DNA of 46,961 nucleotides, from the NCBI GenBank assembly GCA_947085815.1, contig CAMTXU010000028.1, positions 1-46,961 of the forward strand. Reading direction: 5' to 3'. The notes beneath the pieces were generated by a model. That model saw only the letters and a list, made by a program, of their open reading frames with translations, did not search any database and had not been told where the DNA came from. Of this stretch, positions 25,166 through 34,841 are shown piece after piece. This stretch comes from Fen-1258 sp947085815. GTDB taxonomy: Bacteria > Bacteroidota > Ignavibacteria > Ignavibacteriales > Melioribacteraceae. The translations under genes and the position numbers were made by a program. The stretch's first letter is position 1. Each line of letters starts with the position of its first letter.

Positions 25166-26181
25166 AAGAGTATCTCGAAAAAGTAATCGAAGGTGAAAAC
25201 CTTTCGTTCGATGAAGCATACCATGTTATGTTTTCTATTATGAGCGGAAATGAAAACAATTCTAAAATTGCATCATTGTTAACCGCATTAAAAATCAAAC
25301 ATGAAACCGCAGAAGAAGTAGCCGGATTCGTCAAAGCGATGCGCGAAAAAGTTATTAAGATAAAATGCGATGACGAAAATGTAATCGATGTATGCGGTAC
25401 CGGCGGCGACAATTCAGGGTCGTTTAACATTTCAACTGCCGTTGGTTTCGTTGCGGCGGGTGCCGGGGTAAAAGTTGCTAAGCACGGCAATAGGTCAATC
25501 TCCAGTAAATGTGGCAGCTCGGACGTTCTACACGAGCTTGGTGTTGATGTTCAGTTATCACCCGAACTATCCGAGAAAGCGCTAAATGAAATAGGAATAG
25601 CGTTTTTGTTCGCACCTCTCTATCACCCCGCTATGAAACATGTTGCCTCTATTAGGAAAGAACTCGAGTTCAGATCAATATTTAATATTCTTGGACCACT
25701 CACAAATCCGGCTGGCACAAAGAGACAGTTGATAGGCACTTTTAATGATGCTACTGCAATGCTTATGTCGGAAGCGGTTAAGTACATTGATATGAAAAAA
25801 GTTTGCTTCATTTGTACAAACAATTCTTTCGACGAAATAAGCTTATCTCACGCAGCAAATATTATCGAGACTATGGGTAACAACGGAATGTTTTTTTACC
25901 AGCTCACAAATGAATCATTCGGATTCCCGAAAGTTGAGTTAAAAGATATTCAAGGAAGTTCAGCCAAAGAAAATGCAAAGATCATTCGCAAAATATTTTC
26001 AGATAAGGAAAAAACTCCTGCGTATTATGTTGTGGTTGCAAATGCCGCGCTAGCTCTAAAAGTAGCCGGAGTTTCTGATGATTTGAATGTTTGTATTAAA
26101 ATCGCTGAAGAATCAATTCAATCCGGTAATACCTTAAAGAAGCTGAATGAGCTGAAAGAATTTGGAGACAAACACAAATGA
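25162..26181 (+). CDS. trpD: anthranilate phosphoribosyltransferase
   Basis: 339 aa. It transfers phosphoribose from PRPP to anthranilate. The PRPP loop CGTGGDNSGSFNIST, VAKHGNRSISSKCGSSDVL, and FLFAPLYHPAMKHVASIRKE followed by RSIFNILGPLTNPA are the conserved family motifs. Normal length; four-base overlaps (ATGA) with trpG before and trpC after show tight translational coupling. Confidence 0.95.
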   Translation: MKEYLEKVIEGENLSFDEAYHVMFSIMSGNENNSKIASLLTALKIKHETAEEVAGFVKAMREKVIKIKCDDENVIDVCGTGGDNSGSFNISTAVGFVAAGAGVKVAKHGNRSISSKCGSSDVLHELGVDVQLSPELSEKALNEIGIAFLFAPLYHPAMKHVASIRKELEFRSIFNILGPLTNPAGTKRQLIGTFNDATAMLMSEAVKYIDMKKVCFICTNNSFDEISLSHAANIIETMGNNGMFFYQLTNESFGFPKVELKDIQGSSAKENAKIIRKIFSDKEKTPAYYVVVANAALALKVAGVSDDLNVCIKIAEESIQSGNTLKKLNELKEFGDKHK

Positions 26182-26972
26182 GTTTACTTGATGATATACT
26201 GAAAGTGAAGAGAAACGAAGTAAGAATACTTAAATCGGAATTCTCTTTGAATTCTTTCAGCGATATCGATTTTTTTAATTCCACGGTTCGCAGTTTAAGA
26301 AACGCTCTTCTACATGATGACCGTCTCGGAATTATTGCGGAGATCAAGAAAGCGAGTCCTTCCAAAGGATTACTCAAGAATGATTTTGATCATGTTAAAA
26401 TAGCTAACATTTATATAGAGAATGAGATTGACGCAATATCAATCTTAACTGATAAAAACTTTTTCCAAGGGGATATCAATTTTCTTAAAGAGATCGCTCA
26501 ATTTAAAACTGTTCCCCTTCTTCGAAAGGATTTTATTATTGATGAATATCAGATATTTGAGACTAAGGCAAATGGTGCCGATGCAGTTCTACTGATTGCC
26601 GAAGTGCTCTCGAAAATTCAGATTAGCGAATTGACAAGCGCAGCAAAAGAGTGTGGACTGGAAGTATTACTCGAGATTCATTCTAAGAACCAACTTGAAA
26701 AGATTGATTTCACAACGAACAATCTCATTGGCATTAATAACCGCAATCTGAAAACTTTTGAAGTTAGTTTGGACACAACCTTCGAACTAGCGGAAATTAT
26801 TCCTGATGAAATAATTCTAGTTTCTGAGAGCGGCATAAATACCCTTAAGGATGTCAAAGATATTCTTCGGACCAAATTAAACGCTGTTCTGGTTGGAGAA
26901 CATTTTATGCGTTCGGAAAATATTGAAAATAGTTTAATAGATTTTAAGGAATGGTGCAAATATGAGAGTTAA
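26178..26972 (+). CDS. trpC: indole-3-glycerol-phosphate synthase
   Basis: 264 aa TIM barrel. Catalytic stretches: IIAEIKKASPSKG (Glu and Lys), DAISILTDKNFFQG, VPLLRKDFIIDEYQI, LLEIHS, IGINNRNLKTFEV and VSESGI. A separate protein, not fused to TrpF. It overlaps trpF by 11 bases. Confidence 0.95.
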   Translation: MSLLDDILKVKRNEVRILKSEFSLNSFSDIDFFNSTVRSLRNALLHDDRLGIIAEIKKASPSKGLLKNDFDHVKIANIYIENEIDAISILTDKNFFQGDINFLKEIAQFKTVPLLRKDFIIDEYQIFETKANGADAVLLIAEVLSKIQISELTSAAKECGLEVLLEIHSKNQLEKIDFTTNNLIGINNRNLKTFEVSLDTTFELAEIIPDEIILVSESGINTLKDVKDILRTKLNAVLVGEHFMRSENIENSLIDFKEWCKYES

Positions 26973-27582
26973 AATTTGCGGAATAACAAATATTGAAGAC
27001 GCAATTTTGTGCAGCCAACTTGGAGCCGATGCGCTTGGATTTATCTTTTACGAAAATAGTAAAAGAAATATCAGTTACTTAAAAGCAGCAGAAATAATTC
27101 AACAACTTTCCCCCTTTATTGTTAAAGTGGGAGTTTTTGTTGATCAAGAAGCCGATGAAATAAATGCAATTTCCAAAAAAGTTGGATTGAATGCGGTTCA
27201 ATTTTACGGCGATGCATCGCAAGAATTCATTGACGAAATAAATCTACCGGTTATTAAATGCTTCCGTATCAAAACCGATTTTGATTTTACAATTCTTAAC
27301 TACTACACCAACTGCTCGTTCATGTTAGATACATTTTCCGAGAAAGCTCTTGGCGGAACAGGTGAATCATTTGATTGGAATATCATTCCGACTGATTTGC
27401 GAGATAAAATAATTTTAGCCGGTGGAATTTCGACGAACAATATAGAGTTTCTCTTCAACAATACTAATCCGGCTGCAGTTGATCTATCCTCTTCTGTTGA
27501 AACGTCACCCGGTAAAAAAGATGCGGTCAAATTGAAAAATTTTTTTGACAAGATTAATAAACTGAGGTATACTAAATGCTGA
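26962..27582 (+). CDS. trpF: phosphoribosylanthranilate isomerase
   Basis: 206 aa TIM barrel. It begins MRVKICGITNIEDA with the catalytic Cys of the KICG motif. It continues with GADALGFIFYENSKR, VKVGVFVDQ, VQFYGDA, LDTFSEKALGGTGESFDW with the catalytic Asp, LAGGIS and VDLSSSVETSPGKKD. Start ATG 26962 lies inside trpC; its stop overlaps the DAHP synthase gene by 7 bases. Confidence 0.95.
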   Translation: MRVKICGITNIEDAILCSQLGADALGFIFYENSKRNISYLKAAEIIQQLSPFIVKVGVFVDQEADEINAISKKVGLNAVQFYGDASQEFIDEINLPVIKCFRIKTDFDFTILNYYTNCSFMLDTFSEKALGGTGESFDWNIIPTDLRDKIILAGGISTNNIEFLFNNTNPAAVDLSSSVETSPGKKDAVKLKNFFDKINKLRYTKC

Positions 27583-28607
27583 TTCTTATGAGTCTTAATT
27601 CACCCCGAGAAGATATACAAGAAGTAAAAAATAAAATTGTTTCTTTTAACTGCACTCCACACGAAATTCCAGGTGCTTCCAAACTTGCCATCGGTATTAC
27701 CGGACTTTCGGAACACTTAATTAAAGAAGAGTTTCTACTTCTTCCATCAGTTGAAGAAGTAATTCGTGTTACAAAAAAATATAAGTTAGTTAGCAGACAG
27801 ATGAAGAATGATGACACAATCATCAATGTTAACGGAACTGAAATCGGAGGAGATAAACTTACTGTTATCGCCGGTCCTTGCGCTGTAGAAAGCCGCAATC
27901 AAATTTTTGATATTGCCGGACAGCTGAAAGAGATGGGAGTAAATTTTTTGAGAGCCGGAGCTTACAAACCGAGATCAAGTCCTTATGCATTCCAAGGATT
28001 AAAAGAAAAGGGACTCGAATACCTGAGCGATGTGAAAAATGAGATCGGCATCAACATCGTTACTGAAGTTTTAAATCAGTCTACAATTTCCGCCGTTTCA
28101 GAAGTTATCGATATTATTCAAATCGGTGCTCGGAATATGCAGAACTATGCGTTGTTAGAAGAGGTTGGTAAAACTCAGAAACCGATCCTTCTTAAACGAG
28201 GAATGTCAGCAACCATTGAAGAACTTCTTCTCAGCGCAGAATATATTGTATCTCAGCAAAACTACAACGTTATTTTGTGCGAACGTGGAATAAGAACATT
28301 TGAAACTGCTACGCGCAATACTCTTGATCTTAACGCCATACCTGTAATAAAAAAAAATTCTCATCTGCCGGTCTTTGTGGATCCTTCACATGGAATTGGG
28401 ATTTGGGATAAAGTACCGGCTATGGCGATGGCTGCAGTTGCTGCCGGTGCCGATGGATTGATTATCGAAGTGCACACAAATCCGGAAAATGCTCTTTCCG
28501 ATGGTTTCCAAACTTTGAATTTCTCTACATTCAAAATACTAATGCAAAAACTCCAAGAGTTAGCGCCTGTTGTAAATAAAAAACTAAGCTTGAGCAAAAA
28601 TGAATAA
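27576..28607 (+). CDS. aroF: 3-deoxy-7-phosphoheptulonate (DAHP) synthase, type I-beta
   Basis: 343 aa. First step of the shikimate pathway: PEP + erythrose-4-phosphate. An N-terminal ferredoxin/ACT-like domain (about 1-75) is fused to the barrel, which shows IAGPCAVES, FLRAGAYKPRSSPYAFQG, IQIGARNMQNYALLEE, ILLKRGMSATIEE, CERGIRTFE and VFVDPSHGIG. The arrangement is that of the Thermotoga/Bacillus type, where the N-terminal domain mediates feedback. Sitting between trpF and trpB, it would raise chorismate supply together with Trp synthesis, under the same attenuator. The symbol aroF is by function; aroG naming is equally possible. Confidence 0.93.
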   Translation: MLILMSLNSPREDIQEVKNKIVSFNCTPHEIPGASKLAIGITGLSEHLIKEEFLLLPSVEEVIRVTKKYKLVSRQMKNDDTIINVNGTEIGGDKLTVIAGPCAVESRNQIFDIAGQLKEMGVNFLRAGAYKPRSSPYAFQGLKEKGLEYLSDVKNEIGINIVTEVLNQSTISAVSEVIDIIQIGARNMQNYALLEEVGKTQKPILLKRGMSATIEELLLSAEYIVSQQNYNVILCERGIRTFETATRNTLDLNAIPVIKKNSHLPVFVDPSHGIGIWDKVPAMAMAAVAAGADGLIIEVHTNPENALSDGFQTLNFSTFKILMQKLQELAPVVNKKLSLSKNE

Positions 28608-29805
28608 CTATAATTATCCCGATAGCGTAGGTAAGTTTGGGCAATATGGCGGAAGATTTGTTCCTGAAACCTTAATCTCGGCGTTGAACCAACTTGAATC
28701 AACCTACATGAAATTAAAAAACGATCCATTATTTATTACCGAGTATGAGCAACTTCAAAAAGAATATAATGGTCGTCCAACGCCATTAACGTTTGCCAAA
28801 AGATTAACAGATCATTTCGGGCGTGCAAAAATTTATTTGAAGCGGGAAGATTTATGCCATACCGGCGCTCATAAATTAAATAATGCGATCGGACAAATTC
28901 TGATTGCAAAGAGATTAGGTAAGAAGAGAATTATTGCAGAAACCGGCGCGGGTCAGCATGGTGTTGCGACTGCCACCGTCTGTGCAAAGTTCGGATTGGA
29001 ATGCGTTGTTTACATGGGAGAAACTGATATAGAAAGACAAAAGCCGAATGTTTTTAGAATGCAATTACTCGGTGCGGAAGTTCGCCCCGTTTCATCGGGA
29101 AGCAAAACGCTTAAGGATGCCACTAACGAAGCTATCCGGGATTGGGTCTCTAATGTAGAGAGCACTCATTACATCATCGGCTCGGTCGTAGGCCCACATC
29201 CATATCCAATGATTGTTCGAGATTTTCAATCGATCATCGGGATTGAAACCAAAGAACAAATTTTGAATGTAGAAAATAAATTGCCAAATCATATTGTAGC
29301 GTGTGTCGGCGGCGGATCAAATGCTATTGGAATGTTTTTTCCTTTCATCAATGACGAAAGTGTTTCACTCATTGGTGTTGAAGCCGCCGGACTTGGAATT
29401 AATTCCGGCAAGCACTGTGCGACACTCACACTCGGTGAACCTGGAATATTTCAAGGTATGGACACTTATCTACTTCAAGATGAAAACGGACAGGTTTCCG
29501 AAGTACATTCAATTTCTGCCGGGTTAGATTATCCCGGTGTTGGTCCCGAACATTCTCTACTAAAAGATATCCAACGCGTAAAATATTTTTCAATTACAGA
29601 TGATGAAGCTCTCAAAGGAGTTCATCTGCTCACGCGACTTGAAGGAATCTTGCCCGCTTTGGAAAGCGCGCATGCAGTTGCATACTTGGAAAAATTTATG
29701 AACACAACAACTAAAGATGAAATTGTAGTAGTAAACATCAGCGGCAGAGGAGATAAAGATTTGTCAACCATTATCAGTCACTCTGAAAAGTTGACTGAAT
29801 TATAG
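28600..29805 (+). CDS. trpB: tryptophan synthase beta chain
   Basis: 401 aa. It condenses indole with serine using PLP. FGQYGGRFVPETLI, YNGRPTPLTFAKRLT, the Schiff-base Lys in REDLCHTGAHKLNNAIGQ, ETGAGQHGVATATVCA, the phosphate-binding CVGGGSNAIG and VNISGRGDKD are all present. This is the TrpB1 type. ATG 28600 overlaps the DAHP synthase end by 8 bases. Confidence 0.96.
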   Translation: MNNYNYPDSVGKFGQYGGRFVPETLISALNQLESTYMKLKNDPLFITEYEQLQKEYNGRPTPLTFAKRLTDHFGRAKIYLKREDLCHTGAHKLNNAIGQILIAKRLGKKRIIAETGAGQHGVATATVCAKFGLECVVYMGETDIERQKPNVFRMQLLGAEVRPVSSGSKTLKDATNEAIRDWVSNVESTHYIIGSVVGPHPYPMIVRDFQSIIGIETKEQILNVENKLPNHIVACVGGGSNAIGMFFPFINDESVSLIGVEAAGLGINSGKHCATLTLGEPGIFQGMDTYLLQDENGQVSEVHSISAGLDYPGVGPEHSLLKDIQRVKYFSITDDEALKGVHLLTRLEGILPALESAHAVAYLEKFMNTTTKDEIVVVNISGRGDKDLSTIISHSEKLTEL

Positions 29806-29815
29806 GAGTCATCGA

Positions 29816-30613
29816 ATGTCTTACATCTCGGAATATATTGAACAACTGAACAAGAAAAATCGGAAGGCGTTATCCATCTTCCTGACAGCTGGCTTTCCAG
29901 ACAAAAATAATTTTATTGATCTTGCAAAAAATGTTTTAGATGCCGGAGCCGATATGATCGAACTTGGAATTCCATTTAGCGATCCTTTGGCTGATGGTCC
30001 AGTAATTCAAGCGTCATCAAAAATTGCCCTCGATAACGGTGTGAATCTAAAAGATGTGTTTACCTATTCAGAAGCGATTAGTGCGTATAGCAAAAAACCA
30101 ATTGTTCTTATGGGTTATGCTAATCCTATCAGAAGATATGGAATAAAAAAGTTCTTTCAAGATGCAATTAACTCTGGCGTGAAGGGATTGATTGTTCCCG
30201 ATGTTCCGCTTGAAGAGTATGATTCGTTCTTTAAAGAACAGACTATTAATCTTGACGTAATTCTTCTAACAACTCCCACTTCGTCTGATGAACGTATTAA
30301 ATTGATTGATTCAATGAGCGAAGGGTTTATTTACTGTATTAGTGTAGTGGGAACAACAGGAATTAAAAATAATTTTAGCACGGAGACAAAGAATAATCTG
30401 AAGAGAACTTACTCCCTACTTAAAAAGAATAAGATGATGATCGGTTTTGGAATTTCGAAACCGGAAGATGTTATAAATTTTTCCCCTTTCGGAGACGGGT
30501 TTATTGTTGGCAGCATGATTATAAAATCATTACTTGATGGTAACAAGAGGGAGTATACATTAAAAATAATTTCTGATCTTAGTGCGGTTTGCAACTTCAA
30601 CCGGAATGACTAA
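29816..30613 (+). CDS. trpA: tryptophan synthase alpha chain
   Basis: 265 aa TIM barrel. It cleaves indole-3-glycerol phosphate and passes indole to TrpB. Catalytic Glu and Asp lie in ELGIPFSDPLADGPVIQ; GLIVPDVPLEE, LLTTPTS, ISVVGTTG and GFGISKPEDV complete the family pattern. RBS AGGAG. Its stop overlaps the convergent GNAT gene by 4 bases, so the trp operon ends here with no visible terminator of its own. Confidence 0.95.
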   Translation: MSYISEYIEQLNKKNRKALSIFLTAGFPDKNNFIDLAKNVLDAGADMIELGIPFSDPLADGPVIQASSKIALDNGVNLKDVFTYSEAISAYSKKPIVLMGYANPIRRYGIKKFFQDAINSGVKGLIVPDVPLEEYDSFFKEQTINLDVILLTTPTSSDERIKLIDSMSEGFIYCISVVGTTGIKNNFSTETKNNLKRTYSLLKKNKMMIGFGISKPEDVINFSPFGDGFIVGSMIIKSLLDGNKREYTLKIISDLSAVCNFNRND

Positions 30614-31122
30614 TCGAATTGATCGGCTAATTTTTTTATCGTTTCGCCCGTAACACGAAAGACAGTCCATTCTTCCATCGGTTTAGCACCAAGTTTTTTG
30701 TAGAAATTTATTGCCGGTTCGTTCCAATCAAGAACGCTCCATTCAATTCTGCCGCAGTCTCTTTCTAAAGCCAATTTACCCAGATAGGTTAAAAGAAGTT
30801 TGCCTATTCCCTCTCCGCGTAATTCTGGTTTTACAAATAGATCTTCAAGATATATTCCCGCTTTGCCTATGAAAGTTGAAAAATTGTGAAAGAAGAGTGC
30901 AAAACCCGCAGTTTCGTTTTTATAATCCGCTATTAATACTTCGGCAACTTTCCGCTCGCCAAAAAGTGAATTGCACAGAACATCTTCAGTCGCGGCAACC
31001 TCGTGAGAAAGTTTTTCATATTCCGCTATTCCTTTAATTAAGCTTAGGATTATCGGCACATCTTCTACCGTGGCAAATCGAATAGTTACATCGGGATTTT
31101 TTGTTCTGATCGACTTATTCAT
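30610..31122 (-). CDS. GNAT-family N-acetyltransferase
   Basis: 170 aa. VTIRFATVEDVPIILSLIK at the N-terminus, a YLEDLFVKPELRGEGIGKLL acetyl-CoA-binding motif A and a C-terminal WNEPAINFYKKLGAKP motif B. This matches the diamine acetyltransferase-like (SSAT/PaiA) GNAT group. Substrate cannot be told. It lies downstream of the phosphate acetyltransferase gene on the same strand, 43 bases apart, and converges on trpA. Confidence 0.85.
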   Translation of the reverse strand: MNKSIRTKNPDVTIRFATVEDVPIILSLIKGIAEYEKLSHEVAATEDVLCNSLFGERKVAEVLIADYKNETAGFALFFHNFSTFIGKAGIYLEDLFVKPELRGEGIGKLLLTYLGKLALERDCGRIEWSVLDWNEPAINFYKKLGAKPMEEWTVFRVTGETIKKLADQFD

Positions 31123-31165
31123 TTTATTCGTGAGTCCTTGAGGCAGCCTCTTTTTAACGGAAAAG

Positions 31166-32149
31166 CTAATCTGCTGCCAAACAAGCTATCGCAGCAGTAT
31201 TAACAATATCATCCACACTGCAGCCACGGCTGAGATCGTAGAACGGTTTTTTCAATCCTTGACTGATCGGGCCAACAGCTTCCGCTCCGCCAAGTCTCTG
31301 AGCGATTTTGTAGCCGATGTTACCGGCATTAAGATCAGGGAAGACAAGAACGTTTGCTCTGCCGGCAACCTTACTTTCAGGTGCTTTTTTCTTGCCGATC
31401 GCTGCAACTATTGCCGCATCTAATTGCAATTCGCCGTCAACATATAAATCCGGTCTTTTTTCTTGAACAATCTTTGTAGCTTCTCGAACCTTATCAACCA
31501 GTTCATGTTCGGCGCTTCCTTTTGTCGAGAAAGAAAGCATTGCAATGTAGGCTTCTTCACCGGTAAGTTTTTTATGATTATCCGCGGTAGAGATTGCAAT
31601 GTCGGCAAGTTGTTTTGCATCCGGATTCGGATTGACAGCACAATCGGCAAAACTATAAACCGCATTTGGAAAAGCCATCAAGAAGAAACTCGATACAATT
31701 GAAATCCCCTCTTTCATACCCACGCAAAAAATTGAGGCACGCATTACGTCCGCCGTTGTCGCGAATGATCCCGAGACGCTTCCGTCTGCCATTCCTTGAG
31801 TAACCATCATTGCGCCGAAGAAAATATCGCGCCGCATGGTTTCCCGTGCTTGTTCAATTGTAACACCCTTATGCTTACGTAAATTAAAGAAGTAGTTAGT
31901 AAAATCACTGAGTTTATCACTCTTCTCCGGATCAATTATTCTGACGCCTTGAAGATCGACACCAATTTTCTTCGCATCGGATCTAATTTTTTCTTCGTTG
32001 CCAAGCGTAATGATTGATGCAATTTTCTCTTTTGTTAATTGTTCCGCCGCTTTCAAAACTCTCTCATCGTGAGATTCGGGTAGAACAATTGTCTTTTTTC
32101 TTTGAGCTGCTTTCGATCTAATCTGGTCCAGTAATTCAATTTCTACCAT
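31166..32149 (-). CDS. pta: phosphate acetyltransferase
   Basis: 327 aa, the short single-domain type. It interconverts acetyl-CoA and acetyl phosphate. IVLPESHDERVLKAAEQL, DGSVSGSFATTADVMRA, FADCAVNPNPDAKQLADIAI, MLSFSTKGSAEHELV, DGELQLDAAIV and VLVFPDLNAGNIGYKIAQRL are the conserved stretches. Acetate kinase is not in the window. A TATATTTG promoter element lies 34 bases before the start. Confidence 0.93.
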   Translation of the reverse strand: MVEIELLDQIRSKAAQRKKTIVLPESHDERVLKAAEQLTKEKIASIITLGNEEKIRSDAKKIGVDLQGVRIIDPEKSDKLSDFTNYFFNLRKHKGVTIEQARETMRRDIFFGAMMVTQGMADGSVSGSFATTADVMRASIFCVGMKEGISIVSSFFLMAFPNAVYSFADCAVNPNPDAKQLADIAISTADNHKKLTGEEAYIAMLSFSTKGSAEHELVDKVREATKIVQEKRPDLYVDGELQLDAAIVAAIGKKKAPESKVAGRANVLVFPDLNAGNIGYKIAQRLGGAEAVGPISQGLKKPFYDLSRGCSVDDIVNTAAIACLAAD

Positions 32150-32183
32150 TCTTATTATTCCAATAAAGTTGAAAAATTCGATA

Positions 32184-32219
32184 CAAATATAGGGAATTTC
32201 TTAAAAGCGGATGACCAAA
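32184..32219 (-). promoter_or_regulatory. probable promoter of pta
   Basis: On the minus strand TATATTTG (complement of 32184-32191) lies 34 bases before the pta ATG, with TTTG (complement of 32216-32219) as possible -33 element. The gap of 24 bases is slightly longer than the 20-21 seen at other promoters in this window. Confidence 0.5.
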
Positions 32220-32289
32220 ATATTTCGGGTTAAAGCCGATTCAAATTGAATTTTTCATTCGAAATAGGAATATTGAATTGGAGAAAAAA

Positions 32290-33363
32290 ATGATTAAGCA
32301 ATTTATGCCGCCAAACGAGTTTCACCTTAAAAAAAGTAAGAAATATTTCTTGATCACAATCTCTGTCTGTCTGCTGATTTTTCTCTCTATAATTTTAGCA
32401 GACATTCTGGCAATGCTGGCTGTCTCCATCTTAATCTCCTTGATCTTCCATCCAATAGTCGATTTTCTTGAAAAAAGAGTATTAAGCAGATTGCTCTCCG
32501 TCTTGATAGTATTTTTAATTCTGGGTCTTCTGATAGCGGCAAGTTTTTCATTTTTAATGCCGAGAATCGTAAATCAATTCAACAATCTTTCAACCACATT
32601 AACTCAAGAGAATTTGCAATTATTTTTCCAACAAATCGAAAACTCTCTCAAACTGGCTTTCCCGTTTTTAAATTCTCTCAATATTGTCGAAAAATTTACA
32701 AGCTTCTCCAAAGGGATAATCTATAATTGGGGAAACAATTTAAGCAACATCGTTCACAGCATTTTTAATATTATTACAATTTTGGTGATTGTTCCATTCA
32801 TGACTTTCTTCCTTCTTAAAGATAATAAGCATTTAGTCCGCAGTATAATTAATGTAATGCCTAACAAATATTTTGAAGTTTCCTATTCCGTCATAAACAA
32901 AATCGGTGCGCAATTGGGTCGTTTCGTTCGTGGCTGGATTCTGGATGCATTTATTGTAGGATTATTAAGCGGTATCGGGTTAAAAATCTTAGGAATAAAT
33001 AACGCCGTATCGATTGGATTCATTGCAGGCGTTGGTCATCTTATTCCATATTTTGGTCCCATCATCGGAGGCGTACCGGCAATAATAATTTCACTAATTC
33101 AATTTGGAGATTTTTCTATGCTTCCAAGTATATTAGTGATGTTTCTCTGCGTTTACGCAATCGATAACGGATTTATTCAACCAAATGTTTTTTCTAAAGC
33201 AACAAACATTCATCCGCTTGGTATTATTATTCTTATCGTTGCCGGAAGTCAGATTCTTGGGGTGCTTGGAATGCTTCTGGCAGTACCGACTGCCACAGTT
33301 GTGAAGACAGCTTCCCGGGAAATATATCTTGGTTACAAAAATTATAAAATCATCCGCGTTTAA
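32290..33363 (+). CDS. AI-2E family (PerM-like) transporter
   Basis: 357 aa from ATG 32290, with GGAG 8 bases upstream. About eight membrane helices: two at the N-terminus (ISVCLLIFLSIILADILAML; the SILISLIFHPIVDFLEKR motif), an amphipathic segment around 95-150, and a C-terminal set. GVGHLIPYFGPIIGGVPA and the PLGIIILIVAGSQILGVLGM end match the family. Members export AI-2-like signals or act as ion antiporters; the name does not prove the substrate. Monocistronic, between divergent pta and the beta-CASP gene. Confidence 0.87.
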   Translation: MIKQFMPPNEFHLKKSKKYFLITISVCLLIFLSIILADILAMLAVSILISLIFHPIVDFLEKRVLSRLLSVLIVFLILGLLIAASFSFLMPRIVNQFNNLSTTLTQENLQLFFQQIENSLKLAFPFLNSLNIVEKFTSFSKGIIYNWGNNLSNIVHSIFNIITILVIVPFMTFFLLKDNKHLVRSIINVMPNKYFEVSYSVINKIGAQLGRFVRGWILDAFIVGLLSGIGLKILGINNAVSIGFIAGVGHLIPYFGPIIGGVPAIIISLIQFGDFSMLPSILVMFLCVYAIDNGFIQPNVFSKATNIHPLGIIILIVAGSQILGVLGMLLAVPTATVVKTASREIYLGYKNYKIIRV

Positions 33364-33443
33364 TTATTTACACACCATTTGTTTAGTACAGATTGAATCT
33401 CATACTTTCTTTGAATAGTTTACTTTAAAATTTTAGGTAGACA

Positions 33444-34841
33444 ATGCAAATTCAATTTATTGGTGCTGCCCAGACCGTCACAGGATCCATGCATTTCATC
33501 AAGACCAGGCAAGCAGATTTTCTGCTCGATTGCGGATTATATCAGGGCAAAAGAAAGGAAGCATTCGAAATTAACCGCCAATTTGAATTTTTCGACCCCA
33601 AGAAAATTGATTTCGTAATTCTCTCACATGCGCATATAGATCACGCAGGCAATCTCCCTTCTCTCGTTAAGAAAGGATTTGAAGGAAAAATATTTTCAAC
33701 TTTTGCCACGCACGATCTTTGTAAAGTTATGCTTCTGGATAGTGCTCATATTCAGGAAAAAGACGTTGAATACGTCAACAAGAGACGAAAAAGAGAAGGC
33801 AAAAATCTTTTTGAACCTCTCTATACTCAAGATGATGCATTAAAAACATTGAACCAATTTGTTGGAGTAAATTACCGTCAATCATTCGAGGTGGCAGGAG
33901 AAATAACAGTAACTTTTTATGATGCCGGACATATATTAGGATCCGCATTGGTGCATTTGGTAATTAAAGAAGATGAGAAAATTTTTAATTTGGCTTTCTC
34001 AGGCGATCTTGGCAGGCCAAATCTTCCAATTCTCAAAGATCCGGAAAAAATTCCAAACGTAGATTATTTTATTTGCGAGAGCACATATGGAGGAAGAACA
34101 CACGATAATCCATTAAACTCAGAAGAAGTATTAACCGGCTTGCTAAAGAAAGCCATCTTAAACAAGTCAAAAATTATTATCCCCGCATTCAGCGTGGGAA
34201 GAACTCAGGAGATAGTTTATGCTCTTCACAGAATATTTGATCAGAAAAAGGTTGATACAATGCATGTTTATGTGGACAGCCCTCTTGCGGTAAACGCAAC
34301 AGAAGTTTTCAGAGGGCATCCTGAATGTTTTGATATGGAGACACTTGAATTCCTTAACAAGAATGAAGATCCGCTCGGTTTCAACCGACTTACTTATATA
34401 ACGGATGTCGAAGAATCAAAAAAACTTAACGATATTAACGGTCCTTCTATAATTATTTCAAGCAGTGGAATGTGTGAAGCGGGACGAATCCTACATCATC
34501 TCGCTAACAATATTGGTAATCCCAATAACATCATTTTGATGGTCGGGTATTCTGCACAAAATACTCTTGCCCGGAAACTTATTGATGGTGAAAAAAAAGT
34601 TAATATTTTTGGAGAAGAATTTATTGTGGAAGCCAAAGTACTCTTGATGCAATCATTCAGCGCACATGCCGATGAAAATGAATTATTGACATACGCATCT
34701 CAACTCGATAAAAATATGATGAGAGAAATTTTTCTTGTTCACGGCGAAGTCGATCAACAAGAGATTTACAAAAAGCGGCTTGAGAAAAGCGGTTTCAAAA
34801 AAATTTCAATCCCTAATCGCGGTTATGAAGTTACTCTATAA
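33444..34841 (+). CDS. metallo-beta-lactamase fold, beta-CASP RNA nuclease-like protein
   Basis: 465 aa. The metal motif ILSHAHIDHAGNLPSL (HxHxDH), a later YDAGHILGSAL and FSGDLGR form the MBL core. The beta-CASP insert shows PAFSVGRTQEIVYAL and IISSSGMCEAGRILHHL. The C-terminal RNA-specificity motif is FSAHADENEL followed by LVHGE. This is the CPSF73/KH-less RNase group common in Bacteroidota, probably an RNA endonuclease. The next gene begins inside its last 17 bases. Confidence 0.9.
   Translation: MQIQFIGAAQTVTGSMHFIKTRQADFLLDCGLYQGKRKEAFEINRQFEFFDPKKIDFVILSHAHIDHAGNLPSLVKKGFEGKIFSTFATHDLCKVMLLDSAHIQEKDVEYVNKRRKREGKNLFEPLYTQDDALKTLNQFVGVNYRQSFEVAGEITVTFYDAGHILGSALVHLVIKEDEKIFNLAFSGDLGRPNLPILKDPEKIPNVDYFICESTYGGRTHDNPLNSEEVLTGLLKKAILNKSKIIIPAFSVGRTQEIVYALHRIFDQKKVDTMHVYVDSPLAVNATEVFRGHPECFDMETLEFLNKNEDPLGFNRLTYITDVEESKKLNDINGPSIIISSSGMCEAGRILHHLANNIGNPNNIILMVGYSAQNTLARKLIDGEKKVNIFGEEFIVEAKVLLMQSFSAHADENELLTYASQLDKNMMREIFLVHGEVDQQEIYKKRLEKSGFKKISIPNRGYEVTL

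Noticed and set aside
31123..31165. Terminator between pta and the GNAT gene
   Set aside because: GAGGCAGCCTC is followed by T residues only on the plus strand, where no gene is transcribed; on the minus strand there is no U-run.
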